DNA of 64,000 nt from Pseudoalteromonas sp049257235 (GTDB lineage Bacteria; Pseudomonadota; Gammaproteobacteria; Enterobacterales; Alteromonadaceae), in assembly GCF_049257235.1 (NCBI RefSeq), contig NZ_JBMMUF010000002.1:186001-250000 (forward strand), given 5' to 3'. The translations under genes and the position numbers were made by a program. A model generated the notes under the pieces. It had not been told where the DNA came from. It saw only the letters and a list, made by a program, of their open reading frames with translations, and searched no databases. The stretch's first letter is position 1. Each line of letters starts with the position of its first letter. Of the stretch, positions 15,309 through 24,867 are shown piece by piece.

Positions 15309-18266
15309 CTAGTGTGATCCAACCGGCATCACGCGCACAGAATACAAATCAAATTGATTTAACGCGCCAGATGTTCCGCCTGCTGAGGCATAGGTTTTGT
15401 TGTTATCCAAATAACTCATGTTGTAGTAATCATACAAAGACATTTGGTATTCACCTGCTGCCAGCTTCACCTTTATGGGAGTGGAGTAGGCGGTGCCAAG
15501 GTCCTTATTAGTATGAGGTAATTGCACAGCACCTTGGTGCACGATGTCGCCATCTGAGTTCGCAACAACGAGCCACTTAACACCAGCCGTAATGCCTGTG
15601 TTTATCTCATGTTGCCAGTTTTTATATTCCAACTGTATGGCGTATTCACCTGCATCTTGTATGGCTAAGCTGTTCACAGCGAATGTATCTGCTTTGCCAC
15701 CCCAGTTGGCTAAGAAGCTGCCATGCTCATCGCTTTGCACAGCGCCGTTGGTATCTACATTGGAGGCATCTACATCAACAGTAATACCGTCAATCGCACA
15801 CACAACTTGTGAGTTATGCGACATATTAGCCGACGCTTTGAACTTAGCTGATGCGCTATAACAGGCTTGTCTGCCTATATCTTGAGAGTCTTGCCACTGG
15901 CCAGCGGCTACATCATCGGCCACCTTAACGCCGTTGCGATAAACCTGATAGGTCACTTCTCCTTTGTTGTCTTCATCAAGGATATCAATGACCGCTTTAC
16001 CATCACGCATTTTTACAGTAATGCGCGGTTCAGCCGGAGCAAACACATGCTCATTGTAGCCACTTGGTTTAGCATCAATCACAGTGATGTCAGTGTGTGC
16101 CCCAATCAGCTTACCCATTACCAATTCTATGCGGCTATTCGCACTTAATTGTGCGTAGTCGAGAGTGTTACCAGTTAGAGTCTCACCATTGAGCTTGATG
16201 TGCTTAAGCGTGTAAACACCATCAGAACCATTGCCTTGCTCCGAGAAGCTCACGAGCACATCAATGCGTTTGTCCTTATAGGCAAGGTTTTTAAGTGCAA
16301 TTGTATCGCTTTGTTCGAAATAGCTCTGTTTTAAAGCTGCGGTGATATAAGGAGCAAACGTGAGTCCTACAGGGCTGGTTTCGACGCCGAATATGCCATC
16401 AATAACCATGTTTAAATAGGCTGCTACCGACCAAAGCTGGCGTTTCGAGTTAATCACAGGGCCTGATAACGCGAGTTTATCTTTTTCTAACCAAATAGAT
16501 TGAGCTGAGAGCCACTCTAGGTTTTCCATGTTTGACAAATTCAACGCTGCGGCGCGGATCAGAGTGTTGTAGGCTGCGTTTGCGACGCTTTCATTGTTGC
16601 CGAGTTTGGCTGCTTTTAAGCCATAGGCGGTAACAAACGGCCAAATAGCTCGGTTATGGTACACCGGAATATCCGGTTGCTGAGGGAATATCACTGGCGC
16701 CCCCATTGGGCCATGCGGGTAGTTTGCCAAAATCGCCGTGCGTTGCTGCTCACTGGCTATTCCGGTAATGATCGCCAGTGACTGGCCTAGCCAATCGTAC
16801 TTCTGCATGACGGTGTTATCAAAGTGACCGGCAGTCAAACTGCTATAAAGGCCTTTTTCTTCAAGCCAAAGGTGGGTATTGATAGCGCGCTTTAGCTCAT
16901 CAGCCCATAACTCATAACGCGTTGCTTTATCGTCTTGACCAAGTTCGTTGGCTAACTGCTGTGCTAAACGAATTGCTTGATAATGTGCAGCATTGGTTGA
17001 CACTGCTTTTGCCGTGGCCATGCTGGATAAATCGTCGGGAAGCCACTTGGCATAAGTTTGTTCGCGCCAATCGAGAAACGACTGTTCACCGTTGTAGAGT
17101 CCACTGGCGTTGTCAAACGCAACTAGGCGGTCATTTTCTATGGTATTACTAACGGCAAGTAGGGTGCGTTGGGCAAAGGCTTCACGCTCTGCACCGACTA
17201 GGCTATTAAGCGCGGCTTGGGCGCCAAATGCCCATGTAACACGGTCGGTACTAATAGGCCAGCTGCCACCACTGCCAGTGTCTTGAATTATTTGCAGTCC
17301 ATCATCAGTGCCCGCAGCAAAGCGTGGTTTGCTAACGCCATCACGATATCCAGATAATTTAAATTCGAGCGAATTTTTTACGCGCTGAGGGTCGAGTAAA
17401 CCAAAACTTAGGTGCGCCGCATAGGCCAAGTCGCGGGTCCACACATAATTCCACTTTTCTCCTGTTTCAAAACAGTCACAGGCGATGGATTGTCCGTTGT
17501 TGTAGTTTGCATCTTTAATATTAGCGACAGAATCTAGCTTCATTTCATCAATCGCCAGAGCGAACAGTGCATCAAAAGCAATGTTACCTGAGCGCAGAAC
17601 AGGGAAGTGTTCATCTTCGCTGTAGAGTGAATATTGTGGCACTGGGTCGCGCAAAATTTGCGATGTTGAGTGTACATACGTACGTAAATCACTGTGTTCG
17701 TCTTTAACAGAGAAACGTGCTGTTTCAGTGGCGCCATCGAAAGTCGAGAAAGATAATGCCACTTGTTGTGCATTTGCATTGTGTGGGGCTTGCGCTACAG
17801 AGTGCGATGCAGCGTCTTTTGAAACCACAAACTGCATGCCATTGTCGGTTTGCTTAACAGTGAAAACGTACACGCTCGGTTGCTCGGCTACCATGCTGGT
17901 GTGCTTGTCTGTTTGCTTCTTTGTAAGGGTGATTGCTTGGTTTAGGTCTTCAGACAAGTTAATGACTTCAGATTCATCGGTTTGCGCTATTAACTGGTAG
18001 TCCCAAGAGGCGCTAGCTATTTTGAAACTATGAATACCGAAGCCTAAATTCACTTTGGCTTGATAGGTGGTGTCGTTCACTTTTTCGAACGCAGCAGAGG
18101 TTCCCCAACCATTGAATGAACCGCGTAAATACAAAGGTGGTATTTGTTTTTCAGAGGTATTGTGTGCTTTGGTGTCTACTTCAACATGAGTGCACGCAGG
18201 GGCACCTGCAAATAGGGCGGCAACTAACAAGGCAGTAGTTCGCTTTTTTACAACAGTGTTCTTCAT
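15309..18266 (-). CDS. exported six-hairpin (alpha/alpha)6 glycosidase with N-terminal carbohydrate-binding-like domain
   Basis: 985 residues. An N-terminal signal runs to about residue 25; C25 in GAPAC could be a lipobox cysteine, though the box is weak. Residues ~45-95 (LYLRGSFNGWG and a beta-rich stretch) resemble an immunoglobulin-like starch-binding or CBM48-type module. Residues ~225-720 form the catalytic region, with YVWTRDLAYA near 274-283 and a C-terminal VDGIFGVETSPVGLTFAPY, features shared by glucoamylase, GH63 and trehalase-like enzymes. The last ~250 residues look like beta-sandwich modules. I infer action on an alpha-glucan or trehalose-like sugar, but the exact family and substrate are not settled from sequence alone. 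AAGGAT lies just upstream of the ATG. Confidence 0.72.
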   Translation of the reverse strand: MKNTVVKKRTTALLVAALFAGAPACTHVEVDTKAHNTSEKQIPPLYLRGSFNGWGTSAAFEKVNDTTYQAKVNLGFGIHSFKIASASWDYQLIAQTDESEVINLSEDLNQAITLTKKQTDKHTSMVAEQPSVYVFTVKQTDNGMQFVVSKDAASHSVAQAPHNANAQQVALSFSTFDGATETARFSVKDEHSDLRTYVHSTSQILRDPVPQYSLYSEDEHFPVLRSGNIAFDALFALAIDEMKLDSVANIKDANYNNGQSIACDCFETGEKWNYVWTRDLAYAAHLSFGLLDPQRVKNSLEFKLSGYRDGVSKPRFAAGTDDGLQIIQDTGSGGSWPISTDRVTWAFGAQAALNSLVGAEREAFAQRTLLAVSNTIENDRLVAFDNASGLYNGEQSFLDWREQTYAKWLPDDLSSMATAKAVSTNAAHYQAIRLAQQLANELGQDDKATRYELWADELKRAINTHLWLEEKGLYSSLTAGHFDNTVMQKYDWLGQSLAIITGIASEQQRTAILANYPHGPMGAPVIFPQQPDIPVYHNRAIWPFVTAYGLKAAKLGNNESVANAAYNTLIRAAALNLSNMENLEWLSAQSIWLEKDKLALSGPVINSKRQLWSVAAYLNMVIDGIFGVETSPVGLTFAPYITAALKQSYFEQSDTIALKNLAYKDKRIDVLVSFSEQGNGSDGVYTLKHIKLNGETLTGNTLDYAQLSANSRIELVMGKLIGAHTDITVIDAKPSGYNEHVFAPAEPRITVKMRDGKAVIDILDEDNKGEVTYQVYRNGVKVADDVAAGQWQDSQDIGRQACYSASAKFKASANMSHNSQVVCAIDGITVDVDASNVDTNGAVQSDEHGSFLANWGGKADTFAVNSLAIQDAGEYAIQLEYKNWQHEINTGITAGVKWLVVANSDGDIVHQGAVQLPHTNKDLGTAYSTPIKVKLAAGEYQMSLYDYYNMSYLDNNKTYASAGGTSGALNQFDLYSVRVMPVGSH

Positions 18267-18610
18267 TTTTTATCCTTTAGCCCGCGATTTGTTGTCTATT
18301 TTGAATTCTAATAATAATCCTCTAGCTATTACTAACATTTATTCATGTGTCGTGGTGATAAATCTTATGAAGCTTTGGGTATTCCCAGCGAAAGCAGACT
18401 ACATGGTACTCGGTGTGTAGGCCTTAAATACTCTAAATAAATTGCACATTTACGGCTGTTGTTCATTCCCTTCAAACATGAACGGCAGGGATCTTGATAA
18501 ATATTCAATCAACAACCCCCATGGTATTTGTGCATTGGTCGCAAGCACTTGCGAATGTGATTGGTCTTTCTCATAGTTAACATTCTTCATAGCAATAATT
18601 AGAGCAATAT
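18267..18610. other. intergenic region between divergent glycosidase and peptidase genes
   Basis: 344 bases with no credible gene; the forward open frame ending at 18420 mostly overlaps the start of the glycosidase and has no ribosome-binding site. It should hold the promoters of both genes. The one conspicuous structure is the palindrome at 18539-18554. Confidence 0.5.
18539..18554. promoter_or_regulatory. operator-like 16-base palindrome
   Basis: TCGCAAGCACTTGCGA has 7-bp perfect arms around CA. Its form (CAAG and CTTG half-sites) is like operators of LacI-family sugar regulators, though these usually centre on CG. It lies 57 bases upstream of the isoaspartyl peptidase start and 270 bases from the glycosidase start. 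The regulator and target are unknown. Confidence 0.35.
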
Positions 18611-19645
18611 ATGAAATCAACGTTACTCAGTGCACTGGTACTTATGTGTGTGTCGTCGTTAGCACACGCTGAAACTGCGAAACACAATCCAATCGCTATC
18701 GCCATTCATGGCGGTGCGGGTACGATTGAGAAATCACGTTTTACGCCAGAGCAAGAAAAAGCATACCGCGCCAAATTAAACGAGGCGGTAGAAGCTGGCT
18801 ACGCGGTGCTCGAACAAGGCGGTGCAAGCTTAGATGCAATTAATGTCGCTATTAACGTGCTGGAGAATTCACCGTATTTTAATGCTGGTAAAGGCGCGGT
18901 GTACACCTATGAGGGGACTCATGAACTCGACGCGTCAATTATGGACGGGCGTACACGTGAAGCGGGTGCTGTAGCAGGAGTCAAGCACATTGAGAACCCT
19001 ATCGACCTGGCTCGTTTGGTCATGACCAACTCTGTGCATGTGATGCTAAGTGGTCAGGGGGCAGAGGAGTTTGCGCAAGCACAAGGTATCAAGTTGGTTG
19101 AAAATAGTGTGTTTGATACCGAGCACCGTTATGAAGCATTACTCAAAGCTAAGGAAAAGCTGGATAAGGCAAAGCCGGCAACAAAAAACTACCAAGCACA
19201 GCACAATGCACTGCCTACTGAATTTAAGATGGGCACTGTGGGTGCTGTGGCACTCGATGGCAATGGCAACGTGGCGGCAGGGACCTCAACGGGCGGTATG
19301 ACCGCGAAGCGTTTTGGCCGTATCGGTGATGCGCCAATTATCGGTGCCGGTACCTTTGCCGATAACGATTCATGTGCGGTGTCAGCAACAGGCCACGGTG
19401 AGTATTTTATTCGTTATCAAGTTGCCAGTGACATTTGCGCTCGCGTGCAATACCAAGGCAAGAGTATTGAGCAAGCGGGTAACGACGTGATTTTTGGGCC
19501 AATGTTTGAGTCCGGTGGCACAGGCGGCGTGATTATTGTTGATGCCAAAGGCAACATCAGCATGCCATTTAATACAGCGGGTATGTATCGAGCCAGTAAG
19601 AGCAATTCAACCCCAACTTATGTGGGCATTTTTAAAGACGAATAA
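18611..19645 (+). CDS. iaaA: exported isoaspartyl peptidase/L-asparaginase (Ntn hydrolase)
   Basis: 344 residues with a 20-residue signal peptide ending AHA, so the enzyme is periplasmic; the mature part begins with the family IAIHGGAG. It is an Ntn hydrolase made as one chain and autocleaved before T209 (KMGTVGAVALD), giving alpha and beta subunits; downstream GTSTGGM and GTGGVI shape the active site. It removes isoaspartyl residues from peptides and may hydrolyse asparagine. Only a weak ribosome-binding site (AGAGC) is present. The exported form differs from the cytoplasmic E. coli enzyme. Confidence 0.9.
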   Translation: MKSTLLSALVLMCVSSLAHAETAKHNPIAIAIHGGAGTIEKSRFTPEQEKAYRAKLNEAVEAGYAVLEQGGASLDAINVAINVLENSPYFNAGKGAVYTYEGTHELDASIMDGRTREAGAVAGVKHIENPIDLARLVMTNSVHVMLSGQGAEEFAQAQGIKLVENSVFDTEHRYEALLKAKEKLDKAKPATKNYQAQHNALPTEFKMGTVGAVALDGNGNVAAGTSTGGMTAKRFGRIGDAPIIGAGTFADNDSCAVSATGHGEYFIRYQVASDICARVQYQGKSIEQAGNDVIFGPMFESGGTGGVIIVDAKGNISMPFNTAGMYRASKSNSTPTYVGIFKDE

Positions 19646-19734
19646 TTGCGACGAATAACATTGGCTTAATTACGCAAAATCCTAAGCGCCAACTATAGTT
19701 ACACTGTGGTACGAACAAAATTTTAGGGGTGCGT

Positions 19735-20163
19735 ATGCAATCAATTAAAGTCGCAGATTATTACAATCACAGACCTGTTACTTTTAAAGCGAATATGTCC
19801 ATTGAGAGTGCGGTTGAAAAGCTGCTTCAAAGTGGACAAACCGGTGGACCAGTAGTTGACGATCTTGGCACGGTCATTGGTTTTGTGTCTGAGCAAGACT
19901 GCCTCAAGCAGATGCTCAACTCAACCTATCAAAACGAGGCCCATTGTGTCATCGGCGATGTCATGACCAAAGAGCCCATTTGTGTCACACCAGATCACAG
20001 TGTGATGGCCCTTGCGGAGTCTATGCAGGTGAATAAGCCCAAAATGTATCCTGTGTGTGATGAGTATGGCAAGTTGATGGGTGTTATCACTCGGGCGCAT
20101 GTGTTATTGGCGCTAGATAAACACTTGCATGATAACTATGCCCCAGGAAAGCGCTTCGTCTAA
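19735..20163 (+). CDS. CBS-domain pair protein
   Basis: 142 residues made of two CBS repeats (~5-60 and ~75-130; motif-like VIGFVSEQDCL and LMGVITRAHVL). Such stand-alone Bateman modules bind adenine nucleotides and regulate partners. The ATG at 19735 follows AGGGG at 19725-19729; a GTG six bases earlier is less well spaced. No effector domain is present and the neighbours (isoaspartyl peptidase, HrpA) do not indicate a partner, so the role is unknown. Confidence 0.85.
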   Translation: MQSIKVADYYNHRPVTFKANMSIESAVEKLLQSGQTGGPVVDDLGTVIGFVSEQDCLKQMLNSTYQNEAHCVIGDVMTKEPICVTPDHSVMALAESMQVNKPKMYPVCDEYGKLMGVITRAHVLLALDKHLHDNYAPGKRFV

Positions 20164-20230
20164 CGATACACTTTAGAGTGATATTTTGCTAAGCTGGCCG
20201 GCCATTTTATGTAGTTAATTAAGGTGCTTC

Positions 20231-23200
20231 GTGTCAGCCAGCAAAGCCTTGTATGCCAAGCTCAATGAGTGTCTAAAAAAAGATCAATTCTTACTCAAAA
20301 AACGCCTACAAGGGGCGCAAAAAATTAGTGATGAAGCAAAGCGCCAAGACGTGATTGCTAAAATCGCTACTGCCATTGATGCAAGTATCCACGCTCGTGC
20401 AAAGCGTTTATCACAGTTGCCCAAACCTACTTTCCCTGCGGCACTGCCTGTTAGTGAAAAACGTGACGATATCAAAGAGGCTATCGCCAATAATCAGGTA
20501 GTCATTGTGGCTGGTGAAACCGGCTCGGGTAAAACCACGCAGCTTCCGAAAATATGCTTGGAACTTGGTCGCGGTGTTGATGGCCTAATCGGTCACACGC
20601 AGCCACGACGTCTTGCCGCTCGCAGTGTTGCGGCACGAATCGCAGAAGAGTTAGACAGTGAGATTGGACAAACTGTCGGCTTTAAAATTCGCTTTAGTGA
20701 TCAAGTCAGCGAGCGCAGCTACATAAAACTCATGACTGACGGTATCTTGCTGGCAGAAATCCAAAATGACCGTTATCTCAACCAATACGACACCATTATT
20801 ATCGATGAAGCGCACGAACGTAGTTTAAACATCGATTTTATTCTTGGGTATCTTAAAAACCTGTTACCGAAACGCCCAGATTTAAAAGTCATTATTACTT
20901 CGGCTACCATCGATCCAGAGCGTTTCTCTCGTCATTTTAATGATGCGCCGATCATTGAAGTGTCAGGACGAACCTATCCTGTAGAGGTACGTTATAGACC
21001 TATCAGTGAATTAACTGGGAATGACGACGAACAAGATGAAAATGATCAACTACAAGGCATCTTTGACGCGGTAGATGAACTCTACAACGAAGGGCCAGGC
21101 GATATTCTTATCTTTATGAATGGTGAGCGTGAAATTCGCGACACCGCAGATGCCTTGAATAAACGTAACCTAAAACACACCGAAGTGTTGCCTTTGTATG
21201 CTCGGTTATCAAATGCCGAACAAAACAAAATTTTTCACCCGGGTAATAAGCGTCGTATTGTGCTGGCGACCAACGTTGCAGAGACCTCATTAACGGTTCC
21301 GGGTATTCGCTATGTGATTGACCCAGGTACTGCGCGTATCAGTCGCTACAGTTATCGCACCAAAGTTCAACGATTGCCCATTGAAGCAATTTCGCAGGCT
21401 AGCGCCAATCAACGTAAAGGCCGTTGTGGTCGTGTTGAAGCGGGTATTTGTATTCGTCTATATTCAGAAGAGGATTTTCTAGGTCGTCCAGAATTTACTG
21501 ACCCTGAAATACTGCGCACTAACCTTGCCTCTGTTATTTTGCAAATGTTGGGCTTAGGGCTCGGTGATATCAGTCGTTTTCCCTTTGTGCAGCCACCTGA
21601 TAGTCGCAACATCAACGATGGCGTACGTTTGCTCGAAGAATTAGAGGCAGTAAAACCGGCTAAGCACCGCGCCCAGATCACGTTAACTAAATCGGGGCGC
21701 GAGCTTTCTCGACTGCCTTTGGACCCACGTTTAGCAAAAATGGTGCTCGCCAGTGTAGGCGTAGGCGCATTGCGTGAAGTGATCATCATCACCGCAGCAC
21801 TGGCTATTCAAGACCCTCGAGAGCGCCCCCAAGATAAAAAAGGTAAAGCCGACGAATTACATAATCGTTTTAACGATGATGATTCTGACTTTATCGCATT
21901 TTTAAATCTATGGAACTACCTCGAAGAGCAGCAACAAGCACTCACCAATAACCAATTTCGTAAGTTGTGTAAGCAAGAGTTTCTTGCCTACATGCGTATA
22001 CGTGAGTGGCAAGATATTGTCTATCAAGTGACGACTATTTGTGACGAAATGGGTCTTAAGGATTCAAATAATCAACCCAGCTTTGAGACTATTCACCAAG
22101 CTTTGCTGTGTGGCTTGTTGAGCCATGTCGGGCAAAAAGATGACAAAAATGCCCATTATCAAGGTGCCCGCAATAGCCAATTTCATATTTTCCCCGGCTC
22201 TAACTTATTTAAAAAACGCCCCAAATGGCTGATGTCGGCAGAATTGGTAGAAACCTCCAAGTTGTATGCGCGCATTAATGCAAAAATCGATGTCAGTTGG
22301 ATAGCCCCACTTGCACAACACTTGGTCAAGCGTACTTACAGTGAACCACATTGGCAGAAAAAAGCAGGCGCGGTGATTGCGTTTGAGCAGCAAACTCTTT
22401 ATGGCCTGACAATCGTTGCCAAAAAGCGCAGTCAATATGACAAAATTGACCCGGTAGTGAGTCGTGAAATCTTCATTCGTACGGCGCTAGTGGAACAAGA
22501 GCTCGGTGCTAATGAGTCATTTTTACAAGTAAATCGTAAGCTCATTGAAGAGGTGCAAGACCTCGAAAATAAAGCCCGTCGTCGTGATATTTTGGTTGAT
22601 GAGCACACCTTGTTTGAGTTTTACGATAAGCATATTCCAGCGGATGTGTGTAATCGAGTGAGCTTTTTGAAGTGGTATAAGGCGCAAAAGAGTAACGACA
22701 AGCGCTTTTTGCACATGAGCAAAAATGATTTGATGCAACATGGTGCTGATGACATCACCGAAGAGAATTATCCTGATGTGTGGATGCAAGGCAACCTCGT
22801 GTTGCCGCTGACCTACAGTTTTGAACCTGGCCAAGATGTGGATGGTGTTGCGGTACAAATTCCATTGGCATTGCTTAACCAAGTGCAAGCTGAAGGATTT
22901 GATTGGCACATCCCCGCGCTGCGTCATGAGCTTATCTGTGCATTAATTAAGTCACTTCCTAAGGCTCAGCGTCGAAACTTTGTGCCCGCACCAAACTACG
23001 CAGATGCGGTGTTAAGTTCAATTGAACCGATGCAAGGTAAGTTGTTAGATGCGTTGGCGCTGCGCTTATTTAGAATGACTGGCGCTAAGGTTGAAGCAGA
23101 ACAATTTGATACCAGTGCGTTGGATGAGCACCTGCGTATTGCGTTTGAAGTACGCGATGATAACAACAAGTTGGTAGCTCGTGGCTACGATTTAGATGCA

Positions 23201-24127
23201 CTTAAAGCGAACCTTGCCGATAAGGTGAGTAATACACTATCGCAAGTTGCTGATGAGGGGATTGAGCGTCAAGGTTTAACGCAGTGGGAGTTTGACTCAT
23301 TGCCAGAGTCTTATGTGAAGAAGCAAGGCCAATATGAAGTCAAAGCGTTTGTTGCGCTGGTGGATAAAAAAGACAGTACCGCGATTGAGTTGTTTGACTC
23401 TCCTAGTAAAGCTCATGCAGCCCACCAACAGGGATTACGTCGTTTGGTATTATTAAATATCCCTTCACCAATTAAGTATTTACAGCAAAACCTGCCGAAT
23501 AAGGCGAAATTAGGTTTGTATTTTAATCCCTTTGGCAAAGTACAACTGTTGATTGATGATTGCATCGCGGCTGGCGTAGACAAATTGCTCAGCCAATTTG
23601 GTGACATTCGTCAGCCCCAAGAGTTTGAAAAGGCGAAAGAACATATCCGTGGTGAGCTAGGCGATACGGTTGTTGCGATTGCGCTTGAGGTGGAGCAGGT
23701 GCTCAGTTTGGCGCATGCAATCCATAAGCGGATGCGTGGCAAGGTTGACTTGAGCATGATCACCGCCCACGGTGATATCAAATCGCAACTAGAAAGCCTT
23801 ATCTTCAAAGGGTTCGTAAGCCATCATGGCGCTGATAAAATGGCAGATTTATGCCGTTATATGAAAGCGATAGACCGTCGTTTAGAGAAATTGCCGGTTG
23901 ACCCTAACCGTGATCGCTTGTGTACGCTTGAGCTTGATAAAGTAGCCGAGGCGTATCAAAAATGTGTTGCTAAGCACCCTAAAAATGAACCGCAACCACA
24001 GGCACTAAAAGAAATATTCTGGATGCAACAAGAATTACGTGTGTCGTTATTCGCACAAACATTGGGGACGCCTTATCCGGTGTCTGCCAAAAGGGTACTT
24101 AACCTTATAAATGAATATGTTACGTAA
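20231..24127 (+). CDS. hrpA: ATP-dependent RNA helicase HrpA (DEAH box)
   Basis: 1298 residues, full length for HrpA. Walker A GETGSGKT is at 95-102 and the DEAH box at 192-195, followed by SAT, helicase C-terminal, HA2, OB-fold and the long C-terminal DUF3418 region specific to HrpA. It starts with GTG at 20231 preceded by AAGGTG. In E. coli HrpA acts on mRNA processing and on stalled ribosomes. A second DEAH-like helicase, hrpB, is encoded at 51008-53362. Confidence 0.97.
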   Translation: MSASKALYAKLNECLKKDQFLLKKRLQGAQKISDEAKRQDVIAKIATAIDASIHARAKRLSQLPKPTFPAALPVSEKRDDIKEAIANNQVVIVAGETGSGKTTQLPKICLELGRGVDGLIGHTQPRRLAARSVAARIAEELDSEIGQTVGFKIRFSDQVSERSYIKLMTDGILLAEIQNDRYLNQYDTIIIDEAHERSLNIDFILGYLKNLLPKRPDLKVIITSATIDPERFSRHFNDAPIIEVSGRTYPVEVRYRPISELTGNDDEQDENDQLQGIFDAVDELYNEGPGDILIFMNGEREIRDTADALNKRNLKHTEVLPLYARLSNAEQNKIFHPGNKRRIVLATNVAETSLTVPGIRYVIDPGTARISRYSYRTKVQRLPIEAISQASANQRKGRCGRVEAGICIRLYSEEDFLGRPEFTDPEILRTNLASVILQMLGLGLGDISRFPFVQPPDSRNINDGVRLLEELEAVKPAKHRAQITLTKSGRELSRLPLDPRLAKMVLASVGVGALREVIIITAALAIQDPRERPQDKKGKADELHNRFNDDDSDFIAFLNLWNYLEEQQQALTNNQFRKLCKQEFLAYMRIREWQDIVYQVTTICDEMGLKDSNNQPSFETIHQALLCGLLSHVGQKDDKNAHYQGARNSQFHIFPGSNLFKKRPKWLMSAELVETSKLYARINAKIDVSWIAPLAQHLVKRTYSEPHWQKKAGAVIAFEQQTLYGLTIVAKKRSQYDKIDPVVSREIFIRTALVEQELGANESFLQVNRKLIEEVQDLENKARRRDILVDEHTLFEFYDKHIPADVCNRVSFLKWYKAQKSNDKRFLHMSKNDLMQHGADDITEENYPDVWMQGNLVLPLTYSFEPGQDVDGVAVQIPLALLNQVQAEGFDWHIPALRHELICALIKSLPKAQRRNFVPAPNYADAVLSSIEPMQGKLLDALALRLFRMTGAKVEAEQFDTSALDEHLRIAFEVRDDNNKLVARGYDLDALKANLADKVSNTLSQVADEGIERQGLTQWEFDSLPESYVKKQGQYEVKAFVALVDKKDSTAIELFDSPSKAHAAHQQGLRRLVLLNIPSPIKYLQQNLPNKAKLGLYFNPFGKVQLLIDDCIAAGVDKLLSQFGDIRQPQEFEKAKEHIRGELGDTVVAIALEVEQVLSLAHAIHKRMRGKVDLSMITAHGDIKSQLESLIFKGFVSHHGADKMADLCRYMKAIDRRLEKLPVDPNRDRLCTLELDKVAEAYQKCVAKHPKNEPQPQALKEIFWMQQELRVSLFAQTLGTPYPVSAKRVLNLINEYVT

Positions 24128-24170
24128 AAATTATTCAACTATACTCAGTGCCAAGTAGGATAAACTTACA

Positions 24171-24440
24171 CTAGGGTCTGTTGGTCTTTGAAGTATGAAT
24201 TTTGTTCAAATCAAAGGCTTTCAATGCAAGGAATGGGTTATGTTGCATAGTGAGCTATGTTAATGGCCCATGACAGAGCAGTGTAAGCCTTTGGTTGAAC
24301 CCTTTGGGCAGCGCCATTGGGGGATTTTTTCAGCGTTATCGCCTGACTTACATAGAATGACTATGCGACGCAGGCTCTGCCTTGCCAAAATGTCCCAATG
24401 ACCGCTGCAAAAACACACAGCAAAGGTTAACAGACCCTAG
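24171..24440 (+). mobile_element. MITE-like palindromic intergenic element, full copy
   Basis: A 270-base element fills most of the 344-base gap after hrpA. Its ends are inverted: CTAGGGTCTGTT at 24171-24182 and AACAGACCCTAG at 24429-24440, with the pairing extending imperfectly to CTTTG. Inside are two long hairpins. The first pairs GTTCAAATCAAAGGCTTTCA (24204-24223) with 24282-24300. The second pairs CAGCG-CATTGGG-ATTTT (24309-24330) with 24385-24407. There is no ORF or transposase and no obvious target duplication beyond CTAG. A related copy lies at 33721-33863 (reverse). The last 32 bases before the response-regulator start follow its right end, so it may carry or shape that promoter. Confidence 0.75.
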
Positions 24441-24471
24441 GCAATTGATACATTTTTAAGGTTGGACTCCG

Positions 24472-24843
24472 TTGCGAAAAAGGAATAAGGCAAAGCTACT
24501 CGTTGTTGATGATGAGTATTTCAACTTTACCTTCTACACTAAAGTATTGGGTGAACAATATGAGTTGGAATATGTCAGTTCAGGGGAGCTGTGTTTAAAC
24601 GAAACACTGAATCTAAATCCAGATGCCATCTTATTAGATGTGTGTATGCCGGGACTGGATGGCTTTGATACCTGCCGTATTTTAAAAAACACACCCGAGA
24701 CAGCAAAAATCCCGGTGATTATAATATCTGGACTCGAATCTCCAGACGCGAAGCAGCAAGCTTTTGGGGCTGGGTGTGACGCTTTTTATGTGAAACCCTT
24801 GTCTACAAATGATCTATTGGAGAGCTTGCAAACACTGATTTAA
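24472..24843 (+). CDS. stand-alone response regulator receiver domain
   Basis: 123 residues, a receiver domain only. The acidic pair is D13-D14, the phospho-acceptor D56 in LLDVCMPG, the switch S86 and the conserved K108 (YVKP). The frame is open upstream only to a stop 15 bases earlier, so TTG at 24472 is the only possible start; AAGG at 24458-24461 is suitably placed. A PilZ protein follows 24 bases later, so the pair is probably cotranscribed and may link phosphorelay input to cyclic-di-GMP output. No kinase is adjacent; the hybrid kinase at 28659-32018 is nearby. Confidence 0.88.
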   Translation: MRKRNKAKLLVVDDEYFNFTFYTKVLGEQYELEYVSSGELCLNETLNLNPDAILLDVCMPGLDGFDTCRILKNTPETAKIPVIIISGLESPDAKQQAFGAGCDAFYVKPLSTNDLLESLQTLI

Positions 24844-24867
24844 AGCATAATAAGGAGAACAATAACC

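Noticed and set aside
24171..24440. Insertion sequence
   Set aside because: The element has inverted ends but no transposase reading frame and only 270 bases, so it is at most non-autonomous.
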